The notes under the pieces: model-generated | Seen by the model: the letters and a program-made list of their open reading frames with translations, nothing else | Database searches by the model: none | What the model was told of the DNA's origin: nothing | Program-made: the position numbers and the translations under genes | Shown here: piece by piece, positions 47,096 through 60,885 of the stretch | How positions within the stretch are numbered: the stretch's first letter is position 1 | Layout: the number at the start of each line of letters is the position of its first letter | Assembly: GCA_026874595.1 (NCBI GenBank) | Contig: CM049313.1 | Span: 64,114,159-64,178,158 of the forward strand | Origin: Sipunculus nudus | Taxonomy: Eukaryota; Annelida; Sipuncula; Golfingiida; Sipunculidae | Reading direction: 5' to 3' | DNA: 64,000 nucleotides

Positions 47096-49400
47096 ATAAT
47101 ACATACATTTCATGTTTCATGTGTTTTACATATCCTCCCTCAAAAATCTTGTCACAATATTTTTCTTCAAATTACACATTATTCATATTAGTGTAAGCAT
47201 GAAAGATCAGAGAAATACTCTTCAAGATTCAGATTAGTGATAAGATAATAACCAACCTGCACTCTGAATAACAATTTAAGCACCTCATTACCTAGTTTAA
47301 TTCATGTCCTTTGTACATATAAAGTTTAAAATATCAAAATAAAATAATGAACAATAAAATATATTTTCATATAAATGGCGAAGCAGTTGTATCAAGCCAA
47401 GACAGTTACTTTGAATATATAGCAAATCAGATTAAGGATTTAAAGACATTCATAACATGTAAATATATATTCTTTATTTGTGTAATAGGATTTAAGAGGT
47501 TTTTTTATTATAGAAATTTTATTACCTGCTTACCGAAATGTGCTGTGTGTTTGTGATAATTTTGTATGGTTGTGATACACACCTGAATACGAGGGGGTGG
47601 AGGGGGTGCATGATATTCACTTAAGGGTATGTCAGATTCTTAGTATGAAGAGATACAATTGATACAATTGTAGGTCTTTCTTTGTTGATGGCTGTTTAGG
47701 TCTCACTTTTCAAAATTAGGTGCCCTTGTCTACAAGAACAGAATCAGACCCTGGGTCAATTCAGATTTATAAATTCTAGTTCAGTTCCAATTGAATATTA
47801 TGTACAGAACTTAAATTGCAATTCAGTTCATTCTGTTGGAACAAAACTTTCAATTTTATCTTTGTTTCAATATATTTTTTTTCAATGTGTATTGAAATAA
47901 AAATTTGAAAAAGTTGCCTACTTTCAATGCTAGATTCTGTTCAAATTCAGAGTTGATCTCAGGTTTGAACATAACTACTCTGCATCATGTTAAACTTCTG
48001 CAATTATTCCAAAGTATGCTAAAATATCACTGTAATGACCACCTTTAGAACTAACTACTAATAGTGGTAATATTACTTGGTGGTCACATTAAACTTTTGT
48101 GACAGTTTAGGGACCAAATATGTACTTGTTTCTAACCCTGATACTGTATAAATTTATGAAAACATTGAGATACCTGGCTAAAACATACAAGGCTGAAAGC
48201 GCCATCAACTGTGTTTAATGCCCAGCAAATAGCAAGTTTATTTTTCCTGTGGTCATTTAGACCATGTTGTGTGATTTACAAAAGCCAGTCTTCACAGTTG
48301 ATATGATGGTATTGAACGTCTTTAAGGATTAGACTTTACGTATACTCATAGTATATTAATTTATTAGACATATACTACTTGCAGTTAAAGGTATTTTTGT
48401 CTCTGTGATGATATTTATGACCATGTTATGTGCAAATATGCAAGGACCTTCTATGTATTTTGGTTCATTGCTATGCATTCGCAATAATTTAAGCCTTTAT
48501 ACAGTAAAGCCTCCATGATCTGAACAGTTCCTGGGGTAGAATTATGTTCAGAAAAATGAAAAAAAAAACACTCATGATTTTGTAAATGTGTCCTTGTGTC
48601 CATCAGTGTGTATGCAGATGTGAATCATCACAGAAAAATCACCATAGGAGTGATTTTTATAAATAGGGTCTGAGGGATTCCTGGTTATGTGACATCTGTT
48701 CTGGAGTGTTCATGAGGATAGGTAAACGAGATGTGTATGCTTTAATGCTGGACATTTCTGCAAGTTATAATATGCTTGCATTTGCACACACATTAGTCTG
48801 AACAATTTTTGCATGCACATACACTCACATGGGTTTGAGCTTATGCTTAAACACAATACAAAGTTATGTAATTTCATTTTGGATAAATTGACTTTCACAT
48901 TATCGGTGTTCATATTATGTAGGTTATTCTGTACTGGCACATTTAAGTTATTAAGAATACCTTAAATACCAGAATTAACGACAATTGACAAGGTGACGTA
49001 GATGTAACAGACTACGCAGTTCATGTTGCTGTGATTACCGCATTATATTTGAGATTCAAAGATTACAGGTAACTTTGAAGGACAAAGTTGGATAACAGGT
49101 ATCTGCAATATTTAAACAAAATGTGCATTAAAGTACTTAACAATATCTGGATTAATAATTGGTTGTGGTAATTAACAGTGACTGTCATAGGCCAGCTCAG
49201 AGTTAGAATATTCCAGTGTGCTTTCATGCAAGAATAGTAGGGTATAAAGTGTATATTGAGAATAATGGGACCACCTGCAATTACCAGTCGTTTTCCTTTG
49301 GCTAAGAGAGTGGTCACTCAGAGCAGGGACCACTGCACTGTCATTATTTTCCTTTCATAGGAATATCTCAAAAAGACTTTTTTAAAAATTTTAATTATCT
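47096..49400. other. Intergenic, no recognised feature
   Basis: AT-rich. A TACAGTAAAGCCTCCATGAT stretch at about 48500 resembles a pogo-type end without a visible partner. Nothing else recognised. Confidence 0.35.
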
Positions 49401-49479
49401 AGCTCAGGATTTCATACATAAGATTTATTTCATTGAATTTTCTGATTGTTACTTTGCATGACCTTCAAAAGCCAAAGTT

Positions 49480-50015
49480 CTTGTCAAGTCATCTCACTGG
49501 ATTTGCTGTAACCTCAGAGTAAACAAGAAAGTGGTACAAAAGAGACCACATATATATCTCTGCCAGGTATGTGTTCACAAGTTCAAGAAATATAACAGTG
49601 TAAGCAAGAGGAATGTCACAGTTAACCTTCTCCATGATTGCCTCAAAGGTAAGTTCTGCAGGCCAGAACAAAGCCTCCAATACCATTGAATGACTCCAGC
49701 CCTTGTCTGGAATGCTCTGCTGATGTTGGTGGAGAATTTGAACAAAAACATGTTACGGCCATCCAGATTACCTCCAAAATATGTCACATTGTTCCTTGGA
49801 AGATACCCTAAACCTTCATAACATTTCATCAAAATCAGTGCATAAATTGGTGAGTAAAGTTGCCAAAAAACCAACCAGCTGAGTAACTAGCCTACCAAGC
49901 TGAGGTATGATAAAGTGTTCATTGAAACAGCTGGCCACCATCACTGATGGCGTCAGTAGATTACCATGTGCTGTTACAGCTGGCTGTAAAATTGTTTTAT
50001 TTGGAGGGTTCAAGA
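49480..50015 (-). pseudogene. Possible decayed coding fragment, minus strand, unidentified
   Basis: Minus-strand open stretches (65, 99 and 65 codons) overlap in different frames between 49489 and 50013. One reads ...SVMVASCFNEHFI, loosely like the segment upstream of the reverse transcriptase domain in some non-LTR retrotransposons. No RT catalytic motif was found, so the assignment is weak; it may also be chance. Confidence 0.2.
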
Positions 50016-51075
50016 TACAGTTAGATGGAATCTCTTTAAATTTTCTTTTTTATGTAAACAAAATTAAACAAACTTTACCAAATTAACCAATTTGTCACAA
50101 TGGCCATGAGAGTACCATATATATTTACAGGCTATATAAGAACAACATCTGAATAAGTCATAACATGACATGCCTTGTTATCAGAAGGATTTATGTTCAA
50201 TGCAATAATTTATTAATTTATTACATTTGCCCAGAAGGAGAGGTATTGCCCACTGCTATGTAATATTGTAAAACAATATATATATACAATGTATGTGATC
50301 ATTATATTTATTTAATATACCAGGTATCATAATAAATAATAGTTATTATATGTAATATTTATATTTTGATGAGCTGCAGGAATATCAGTTTCAGGTTTCT
50401 GTTAATATTTCAGTCTCTGTCAGCTTGCACTGAATGTTTTTTTTTTTACAGTACCAAATTTTAGCTCCATACTTAAGATGTACAATGATGTAGCATCTGT
50501 CAAATATTAAAAGTTACCAGCTTGCATGATTTTGTCATTAAGGGAAAGGTTTCATAGATGATAATATAAGTTAGATAACAAAGACACTTAATAGTAATAC
50601 AATGTTCATCTGTTAAGAAAATTTAGTACATGTAGTAATGCCATTTTTTGTCTAAAACCTTGAATTTTCAATCTTTCAAACATACTGGTATTTATGTATG
50701 TTGCATATGTTAATAATTTTCCATTCTGAAAATGGTTAGGTGTATATATATGAGTATGGAATATTTGTGTCTATTATTGTTCACATACAAATGTGCTACT
50801 GAATATATACATATTTTTAGTCTTTTTCAAAATTTGTTACAAGATTTTCCGATGCATCTGAGTTTTGCAATAACATCATTATTAGCAAGATGTAACTGCA
50901 GATTAATCATCATGTGTAATTAGTTATATTATCTATGTGGAAACTAATCTAGTCAATATCACAACATTGTACAAATACCATAGTAAGTTATATGCCACCA
51001 TCTTGTCCAGTTACAAACCATTTCCATATAAAGGCCACATAAAAAGATAATAGTTCTAAGGAATTACTGCCCCCA
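50016..51075. other. Intergenic, no recognised feature
   Basis: Very AT-rich with short TA runs. No feature recognised. Confidence 0.4.
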
Positions 51076-51885
51076 TTTTTAGCTCAGCTGACTTTTAGTC
51101 ATGCTCAGCTATAGTGATCACTCTTTGTCCGTCTGTCTGTCTGTCCGTCTGTCCGTCTGTTCGTCCATCCGTTAACTAGGCACAAAAATCGTAACCGCTG
51201 GACCTAGAATCTTGTAACTTGACATTCTGAGAGGTCGATAAAAAATCTCATTGGAAACCAGAAATTAGGTCTCTATTACCCATATCCTTCGAGCTATGGG
51301 GCCCTAAAGTACCCCCCCAGAATAGTCAAAAATTTCATACAAAAACTTCAATATCTCATTAACTACATCACTGATGGTCATGATTTTGGCATACATATTA
51401 ATCATAAGATGTTCCATCAGTTCCTGCAGACTGGTGGGGCCACCTGTATTTTTCGATTTTTTACAAATTTTTTTCTCTATTTTTGAGACCTTAAAAAATG
51501 TGAACATCTGTTGCAAGGGCACAAATTGTATAGACTGGACCTAGAATCTTCATTCTTGACACAGAGAGAGACCTATGAAAAGTCTCCATGGAAACCAGAA
51601 ATTAGGTCTCTGTTACCCATATCCTTTGAGCTATGGGGCCCCAAAGTACCCCCAGAATAGTAAAAACTTTCATACAAAAACTTCAATATTTCATTAACTA
51701 CATCACTGATGGTCATGATTTTTGGCATACATATTGATCATGAGATGTTTCATCAGTTTCTGCAGACTGGTGGCGCCACTTGTAATTTTCGATTCTTTAC
51801 AAATTGTTTTCTCTATTTTTGAGACCTTTAAAATGTGAACATCTGTTAACAGGGCACAAATAGTAAAGACTGGACCACTATTTCT
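51076..51885 (+). mobile_element. Short element of the ~337-bp-unit family
   Basis: Starts TTTTTAGCTCAGCTGACTTT with a hairpin and a (CTGT/CCGT)n run, then about two and a half ~337-bp units that match the reverse complement of 1-2690 (for example CATCACTGATGGTCATGA and GTTACCCATATCC). Ends abruptly near 51885. Confidence 0.75.
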
Positions 51886-54287
51886 TTTAGGGTTGGGTTG
51901 TGGTGTAATACCTGTTCCACTGGCTAAAACATTGCGTGTTGCGGCTCACAATCAGATCACCAGTCACCCAGCTTTGTTATGGTTAACAGACTGACTGTCA
52001 GACTGTGTTTACCAACACGCAGAACCATAACAAGGTGTTAAACAGCTGTATGCGAGGTACTGAGACTGTGTGCTAGGGTGGTTTTGCTGGTAAACTTTTG
52101 TGTAAAGCAAAACTGAAATAATAGTGAGAAAGGGTAGGCATAATATTGCTCCTGATTATGTCCATTTAAAGGCAGTATAAGTAATATCCATCTATGGCCT
52201 TCACGCTTATAAACCAGATTCATAACTTTAGTTAAATAAATTTTTATATATGTGTGTGAGAGGATTTTAGTGTGCCAGTCACTATAGATGTAATTATTAT
52301 TATTAGCCATAGGTAAGGTGTAATGCTTTAAGCTATCAGCCAAACGATGAACTCATCATCTTTTATGGAGTTATCATAACCTTGTATTTTCTGTCAGAGT
52401 AGCAAAGGTATCACAAAATTGAAAGGGTACAGTAATGCCCCTGCATAATTTCTGTAAAACATGCTAGAGTTGATTATTAGTGCCACCTAGTGTCCATTTT
52501 GTGGAACAATTTATAATGGTGAAGATGCACTTATATTAATGCATATATTTACACTAAAACATGTTTCAGCTGATGATCAGTGCCACCTGGTATAATACCA
52601 TGTAGGTTATTAGGTTTTCCTTATTAAAGAATGCAAGTAAATTTTTAAGTAAAATGTGTACTGATTACTTTTAAACTGTTATGTTAATGTTATATCCTGT
52701 TTGTCTTATTGTAGCTGTACTTAGAATATATTCACTAGCATTGTGTGTCCTATATTTATTTATGAAAGCTTCATATCAGTAATGGTGTAATAATTTAACA
52801 TTGGTTGTAATAAGGGCATATCAAAGTTAGTATTTTCTGTATATATAATTATGCATTTTGAAGTATATATGCAGTTTGAAGTAGGACACTTGACACCACT
52901 TTCATGTTATGAAATGTACATCCTCTTTGAATGCTGCCCATTAAGGCCACACACACACAACAACAAGAAATAATTGTTCTATGGAATCCGTGCTCCTGTT
53001 TTTCACAGATCAAAGTTTCCTTTTGTGAATAAGCACAAAGTCATTTATCATAATGTATCTGATTGTCGCCTTTGCCTCCGTCCCTTCAAAGAAATAAGCA
53101 TGTATATTAATAATGCTACATTTCATTCACAAGGGTTTTGTATAGAAAACAGATTAAAATCTGTGGTGTCCATATGCCCTGTTTAAAGAATTGTTGCAGG
53201 TTTGCCAGGTTTTAATAATAAATTAAAGGAAGTATTATAGTTTTAAATATCCCCAGCCAGCTCTAATTTTGTATCATCCCATATAGGATTCCATAGAACA
53301 ATTAATTATCTTTGTGTGGCCAAGGTGTCTGTTTTACCTGCAAATACAATCACCTATATTACCCATTCCATTCCTTGTGCTTGTGAGGGTTCATTACCGT
53401 ATATAATTACTTTAAAAACTACACGATACATGTATTGTTGGGCACAAAGCATGGTTCAATGTCTCAGGACTGTTATGCACATAATATACACAAACAAGTT
53501 CTTTCATTTCTATCTGAGGAATAGTAGCATTTACCTCATGATTTGTTTTGGGCAAGATATAATGATACTGTTGTAGTATTTCTTGAATAGACAACAACCT
53601 AATGCAAAATAACATTACTTGTAATTTCATCACGTTTTCAAGCTATTCACTCACATAACATGCGTAAATTTAGAGTTTTTTGCGCCTCTTCTGCTTGTTG
53701 CATCAGTTTTATTTTGAACAAATCTGCTAACTAAAACAATGTATGCTTGGTTCATTCAGTTTAAATTTGTTTTTGGTTTGATGTTGCTATTGGAGTTAGT
53801 TCTGTATATTGCTGTGAATATTTGCATGGTTTCTTTTTCTTGTCCCTTAATAATGAGAAATAAATGTTTAATCGCAGCAGAGGGCGTTTTACCCGCTTGG
53901 ATATAGGTTTTGGACCGGAGTGTGTGTAATCTATATCTAATATATACGTTTTACAATATGCATTATTGCCCTTAATTTACACTGTGACACCCTTGGTGGG
54001 TATGAATTATAAGTGAAATATTTACATACAATAATAATAAAATTGATAAATCAACCTTTGCTTCTTGTTGTATATTTCTTTTAAGTAACTTTGCAGGGGA
54101 CGAGTCATAATTGGGACAGGAATTCTGTTTGCATACTGTATACAAGTCAGTTGTGTTAAGGGGGATCAGCCTAAAAAATCAGATTAAAAACTATAAAAAA
54201 GTAACTTTAACTAGAGATGTGCTCGGAGAGTGCAGACCTCTGCCAAGGCAGCTCTTACCACTATATTGCATTGACAGAAATGCAGCA
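51886..54287. other. Intergenic, no recognised feature
   Basis: AT-rich. Two GTGCCACCTRGT-like words near 52480 and 52582 hint at an old local duplication. AATAAA near 53863 is not tied to any gene. Nothing else recognised. Confidence 0.35.
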
Positions 54288-57200
54288 TTTTTAGCTCAGC
54301 TGACTATAAGTCATCTGAGCTATAGTTGTGGTCCATTGTCCGTTTTCCTTCCGGCTGGCCGGCCGGCTGGCCATCTGTCCATTAACAAGGCACGTTTTGA
54401 AACCGTTGGACCTATGAATCCAAAATTTTTCATACAGTTAGATGTCCCCAAAATCTCCTACCATACCAAAAATTGGGTCACTAGGGCTTCATTCCTTCAA
54501 ATTTAAGGAAAAACAATTGTTATCCATATAAAAGCCATTGGTACACTTCAAGGCTGCCTAATATCAAAACCACCTATCCTTTTCTTATCATATTTAGTAT
54601 TCATATTCTTCCATACATTTTCTTTGAACATACCGAAAATTAGGTCAGTATTGCTTATTGTTTTGCAGTTATGAGCCCAAATATATTGCAATTTTTAGCT
54701 CAGCTGACTATAAGTCATCTGAGCTATAGTCGTGGTCCATTGTCCGTCGTCCGTCCGTCTGTCGTGCCGTCCGTCCGTCCGTCCGTAGATGTGGCACGTT
54801 TTGAAACCGTAAGACCTAGGAATCCAAAATTCGGCATAATGTTAGATGTCCCCAAGATCTCCTACCAAGCCGAAAACTGGGTCTTTGCAACTTTGTTCCT
54901 TTGAGAAATTAAGGAAAAACCTCAATTTTTTATTAAAAACCTATTTTCACACTTCAGGACTGCCTAATATCAAAACCACTCATCTGTTTTTCCTCATATT
55001 TACCATTTATATTCCTCTATATAGTTCCTATGTACATGCCAGAAATTATGTCTGTATTATTTAATTTAAAAAAGTTATGGGCCCAAACATAATGCATTTT
55101 TTAATAAATCAGGAAAGATATTTGATCACTTAACACAAAAAATGTTAAAGCTATCGACCTTATTTCCAGTAATATAACTTTAATTAATCAAAATTAAATT
55201 GTATACCCAAAATTAGATGAAAATCTTTTAAATTTTCTAAAATATTAATAAAAATAAAAAATTGGTACCTTAAATTTTGCCCAACTTTGACCATGGCACG
55301 TTTTTTTCCTGTAAGTACTGTGGATTTAATTTTCACAGCATGTTTTTGTTAGCATTTCAACTGTTAACACCAACAATTTGAAACCAGTTGATCAAAAACT
55401 GTAGATTTTAATAAGTTTTCAAGCACCATGTAACATATTGTTTACATCAAGCTAGTGTTATGCAGTTTGCAAGAGCTCAGCTCCCCAGCTTCAACTCTTA
55501 GTTCCTTAAATTTGGCATACAGTTAGATGTCTCCAAAATCCCCTACCATGCCAAGAATTTGGTCACTAGGACTTAATACCTTCGAGATATTAATGAAAAA
55601 CTTCATTTTTCCATTAAAAACCCATTGTTACACTTCAAGACTGCCTAATATCAAAACCACTGATCTGACTTTAATCATAAATAATATACATATTTTTCAT
55701 TCTCTATGCACATGCCAGAATGATGTCAGTATTGCGTAATTGTTTTAAGTTATGGGCCCAAACATAATGCACTTTGTAAAAAATCAAGAAATATATTTAC
55801 TCTCTTAACAAGGGCATTGCAGAAGCTAGAGGTTTTTTTGTCAGGGATGTAACATTTTTTAATCAAGATTCAATTGAATACCCAAAATTAGTTCTGAATT
55901 TTTCAAATTTTATAAGTTATTAGTATAAATATAAAATTAGTACCTTAAATTTTGCCCAACTGTGACCATGGCACGTTTGTGTCCTGGGAGCACTGTTGAT
56001 ATAATTTTCATATCATGCACACATTAGGATTTCAGCTTTTTAGTTTAGAAAGCTGAAAGAAATTGGCCAAAAATTGTAGCTTTTATTAATGTTTTTTATG
56101 AGACCCTGTCAGACTTTGGCTCTCTCCAGCCCCTCTTGAGTCACCTGTATGTTGACCTTGTTGACCTTTCATCAAATTATGCACGCTTGAGGCGAGGCAT
56201 ACAGGAATCCAGGCAGCTTATGGCCAGCCACAGTTGATCCAGGTGTCCAACCCAACTCATCTATTAGTTTTAACCAACAACATAACAATAAACAATAAAT
56301 TAATAAATTTTTATTGGTTTTTAATAACAAATTAAAGAAAAATAGAAAAGGAATTTGTTAGTTTATAATAACAGGAAATTAACTTGCAGTTACTGATGAT
56401 ATAAGAATCTTGTATCGATGGGTAGAATGTCACATATTCCAAATAACACCATGCAGTCACCTATGGCATTTTTCAGTTCAATTTTAATGATAAAGAAGTA
56501 AATCATATTATTCATTACTAATCATTAGGGATCATATGAAGGAAATTAATGATAGACAAAGATGCAGTTGATAAAATTAATCTAGATTCCTACTGTGTCT
56601 AGTGTGTACATTGATGTGAAATTAGTCCAAAATGAATTTTTTACAGTTATTTTTTAATATAAATAAAAGCCATAAAACCAGGTACTTATGATCATTATTT
56701 AAATGTGTAAATTTAGTATATTCTGGATTCTCAACATCATTGGTTGGTGAAACTGAATAAATACCAGACATGGTGCGAATACTTTGTAATTGTATTTAAA
56801 TACGAATATGATTATGTACTCCATTATAAAATTTCTTGCATAAAGAATAGGAATTCAGGTAAAAATGAAAGTATATGAATACTCGTGCAAATACTTTCAA
56901 AATGTATTCATGAATGCATTCATGAATATATTCTTTAATATTATTTTAATAATCATATCAGTTATATTTCATTTAAAAAAATCATATGATTCTCTTATTA
57001 TTTTTTTTATAAAAATTATATTTGGGACAATATTTGTAATATTTTTTAATAAATAGTTAAACTCTTATATTATATGTTCTGCTTATAAGTTATATGGCCA
57101 AGTCAAAATCTGTGTGACAATAGTACTCCATTTGTTAATAAAATAAATGAAATCAATCCTCTTCCCTGTCTCCAAAGGTACTATCAAAATCATACATAAG

Positions 57201-58646
57201 CTAAACAACAACAACTCATAATACAGCTTATATTTATTACCCAACAAAACCAGCATGTGCCTCATTTCTAAATAATATTTTTTTATCATATATAACAGCT
57301 GAGCGTCGTGACCCATAGGTCCCTTGTTTAAGATTCTGGGAATATATTTACTCACTTAACATGAGAATTGCTGAAGCTGGAAACTTTATTTAATCAAGAT
57401 TCAATTTTTTACCCAAAATTAGATCTGAATTTTGCAAATTTGTTAAGTTATTAGCATAAATAAAAAATCAATACCTTAAATTTTGTCCATCTTTGGATAC
57501 GGCACATTTTTCCCCAGTAAGCACTGTTGATATAATTTTCACAGCATATATACATAAGGATTTAATCTTTTAAAATCTGAATTTTCAAAAGAATTGATTG
57601 CAGGCTTCCCCTCTGCCCTGCACTCCCCTAACCCCCCCCCCCCAGCTGGTGCCCAAACTAGATGAATTTTATCATTTTCTGTATTTGATTCATCCTAATT
57701 CTAGTCTATGCTACATTTTAGATTTTGTATTGTACCACAAGGGTTACAATGCACATTTAATTGTGTCCACAAAGTGGTGTATTGCAATGAAAGTGTGGCT
57801 GTTCATCACATAAGTAATTCCTTACTTCAGAAGGGTGAAAGCTTCACTAGGTGTGAAATTAACTATTAATTCCAGTAATAAATTATACCTGAGATTGTAA
57901 TTAGCACAATGATATTGTTTGTCCATCATTTAACCAACAGTGTGTATAATTTATTTGAAAAGATGTTTTATTTTATCAGATTTACTGAATCTTTAATTTT
58001 TGTGAATAAAATTAAGCATGTACTGAAAACTGCTATGTACACAACTTTTTCAAGGAATTCAAGGAATAATCTTGAAGATGCCATGTTGTGGCATTATTTT
58101 CTTTTAAATTTAGTTTAAACATTTGTGATTTAAAAATAATAAAAATATGTGTATGCATAATATGACCCAATATGATGTACAATCTGGATAAATAATGATT
58201 GCAACTTATAATTCTGATATTTTAACTTTTATGTTCAGATTTTTTATAACATTTATAAAACTTGTAAATAAAAAAAAATAATCTGATAAAAATTATTAAT
58301 TAAAAAAGTGTATATGCTTAAAAAAATAGGCTTTAGTATAAACTTAAATGCATAATTCCCTTGAAAGTGAAATAAAGGTATTAGTCCATTCTGTCCACTT
58401 GCCTGTCCATCTGTAAATTTTTCATATGCATCACAGTATCTCAAAACTTTTACTGTTTTTCTTCATGACAGTCTTGTCAGAGAATTAGTTTTGCAATCGT
58501 ATATTTAGAACTTTAACCAAGTAAGAGGGCCATATCTTCTTAGCTTCTCAGCTGCTTATATATATATGAAAAACATTACAATAGAATATTTTGCATTTGC
58601 AAAAATTTCAAACCAGCTGAGCGCCGTGACCCATGGGTCCCTTGTT
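54288..58646 (+). mobile_element. Older hairpin-ended element split by a nested copy
   Basis: Left part 54288-54691 has the family hairpin with a degenerate GGCC-rich microsatellite. Right part 57330-58646 resumes with ...TATTTACTCACTTAACATGAG-like sequence, the expected continuation, and ends CAGCTGAGCGCCGTGACCC...CCCTTGTT. The split is filled by 54692-57329. More diverged than its insert, as expected for the older copy. Confidence 0.7.
54692..57329 (+). mobile_element. Nested full-length hairpin-ended element
   Basis: Complete ~2.6-kb copy closely matching 38600-41260 throughout, from the TTTTTAGCTCAGCTGAC hairpin to the CCCTTGTT end. Inserted in a T-rich spot of the older element. Confidence 0.8.
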
Positions 58647-60094
58647 CCTTTTGAAAATCGGGGATCCAGATGGGGAAGGGCCACATTGAAAGCAAGCACA
58701 CTCAGGATACATGTGCTGCAACTAGGCGAAAGATCACTAAACAAATGGCTCATTATATGGGGGTAATATATTTCATGTAATATCATGATATCGTTCATTT
58801 TGATTTTCAGATAAATACGTCCATCGACTGAGAAATGTTGTTTCCATCAAATATGAATTTTTTTTAGATCAAAGCCACTCATGGTAAAGGTTATCACTTC
58901 ATGATGTTCATCCTAAAACTCATACATGTGCCTATTTTGAAAGAAATTTTGTCCATTAGTTATAGACTTAAAATGCTCACAATTGGGTCAAGTGGCAACA
59001 ATGGGGTAATAAACGGCGCGAAAACAAGAAAAAGATTATATAGGTGGCGTACAGTTTCCCGTACCTGAGGTACATTAAAAAAACTTCTTATCACGTGACA
59101 AAAATAGGCCAGAATGTCCTAATAGTACTATTTTCATAATTTGATATTTCATCAAATTTGTAATAGTAGCCCCGGCCTCAAGTCAATATAAAAAGGTATT
59201 AGACCTTGTAATGCATGTAATGCATGTTCACTTTTCTGAGATTAATAAGCAAAAGTCATATTAACACGGGCCAGCCTTTCACCAAGATACTTGAGGAGCT
59301 ACTTGCCGTAGATACCTGAGACAATGCCCTACCCGCTGCAAAGCGAGTAAAGCCTCGGGTCATAGCCCGCTGCGGTCACCGCACACCGTAGAGTATCACG
59401 GTTTTGGGGACCGCAGGAAAAATAGGTTGGTGGAAATGTTCGACCCATTTGTCAATAATTAAAATCCACAAACCGTTATTTCTTGCAACTTCGGTTGCAT
59501 ATATCATATAGCAAGAACTAAAAAAATACAGACTGGGATTATTTCGGAAGCAGAAAAAAAATTGTAAAGCCATACACACAGTCTCCGCGCGAATTAGAAA
59601 AATAAAGTTTAAAACCCCTTGGTGACAAAGCTATACTATGAACAAACTATTTAACTCAAGCACGTGGCAGACAAACGATTTTATGCACTTAGAGAACAAT
59701 TTGCTTCATTGTTAACAAACAGAAAAACCATGTAACCAAAGGTGGTTGGTTGCATATATGTGCGGGAATTGAAAGGTCACCAGTTGCAAAACGCCCTTTG
59801 CCATACTCTGGTTCGTCTGACTTGCCGTTAGATGTCCTTGTTGTGTTTTAATTGTTTTGGCGGGACCCCCACGTTATAAACACGTGGATATAAATAAAAC
59901 GAACAGCCCGTGTGCGGTTGGATATGCGTTTCCCGGCTTATATATATAAAAAGGTTCAACTTCAAGGGATTATCTTTAGTTTTAGACGTCATTTATCATA
60001 ATAGGCCCCTTTAATATTACCTATACAGATCGTCAGGATTGTTCCACGGTGATTGACTTCGACACAACTCTACATGTATTTCAAAAAGATTCAA

Positions 60095-60132
<38 letters not shown>

Positions 60133-60290
60133 TACATATACATTATATTCGTTCAAGTCCGTACGTCCCTTGACAAAACAAAATCAACACTCCATGCAAG
60201 GTTATTAAAAATGTCAATAATAAAGTAATAATCGCGTCAAGTTTTAACTTTTTTCAGCCGATGTTATATTTACCTCGTGAGTTGTTTACT
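58647..60290. other. Upstream region of second GBA2, distal part
   Basis: From about 58980 the sequence contains more CpG than the flanking elements. A (TA)n run lies near 60100-60130. No gene, RNA or known repeat was recognised. Confidence 0.4.
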
Positions 60291-60885
60291 TCGTCAAATT
60301 GGGTAATTTACCTCCCCCAGCTTGAGTAGTTTTAGCTCGTCATCTTGAGTAGTTTACCTCGTCAACTTGAGCAGTTTAGTCCGTCAGGTTGAGTAGTTTA
60401 AGATCGTCAGCTTGAGTAGTTTATACCTCGCCAGCTTCAGTAGTTTAGTTCGTCAGCTTTAAGTAGTTTTAGATCGTCAGTTTCAGTAGTTTACCACGCC
60501 AGCTTGAGAAGTTTAGTTCGTCTGCTTAAGTAGTATTAGATCGTCAGCTTGATTAGTTTAGTTCGTCTGCTTGAGTAGTTTTAATCGTCAGATTGAGTAG
60601 TTTTAGATCGTCAGTTTGAGTAGTTTACCTTGCCAGCTTGAGTAGTTTGGTTCGTCAGCTTGAGTAGTTTTAGATCGTCAGTTTCAGTAGTTTACCACGC
60701 CAGCTTGAGAAGTTTAGTTCGTCTGCTTGAGTAGTATTAGATCGTCAGATTGAGTAGTTTTAGATCGTCAGTATGAGTAGTTTACCTCGCCAGCTTGAGT
60801 AGTTTGGTTCGTCAGCTTGAGTAGTTTTAGATCGTCAGTTTGAGTAGTTTACCACGCCAGCTTGAGTAGTTTTACTCTGTCATTT
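60290..60885. repeat. ~23-bp minisatellite upstream of second GBA2
   Basis: About 25 imperfect units of 22-24 bp built on AGCTTGAGTAGTTTTAGATC and variants (TTTACCACGCC, TTTAGTTCGTC). A run of about 100 bp near 60445-60550 recurs near 60652-60755, a higher-order repeat of ~206 bp. It ends ~320 bp before the second GBA2 ATG. Confidence 0.85.

Noticed and set aside
46917-47196. Open frames rich in I, Y and C
   Set aside because: Translation of a TA-rich microsatellite.
18061-56000. Repeated ~67-72-codon plus-strand frames beginning [10 protein letters not shown]
   Set aside because: They lie at the same place in each hairpin-ended element and reflect shared DNA ancestry; no start context, splice pattern or known domain.
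60290-60885. CRISPR array
   Set aside because: Spacers are not unique; units are contiguous ~23-bp minisatellite repeats in an animal intergenic region.
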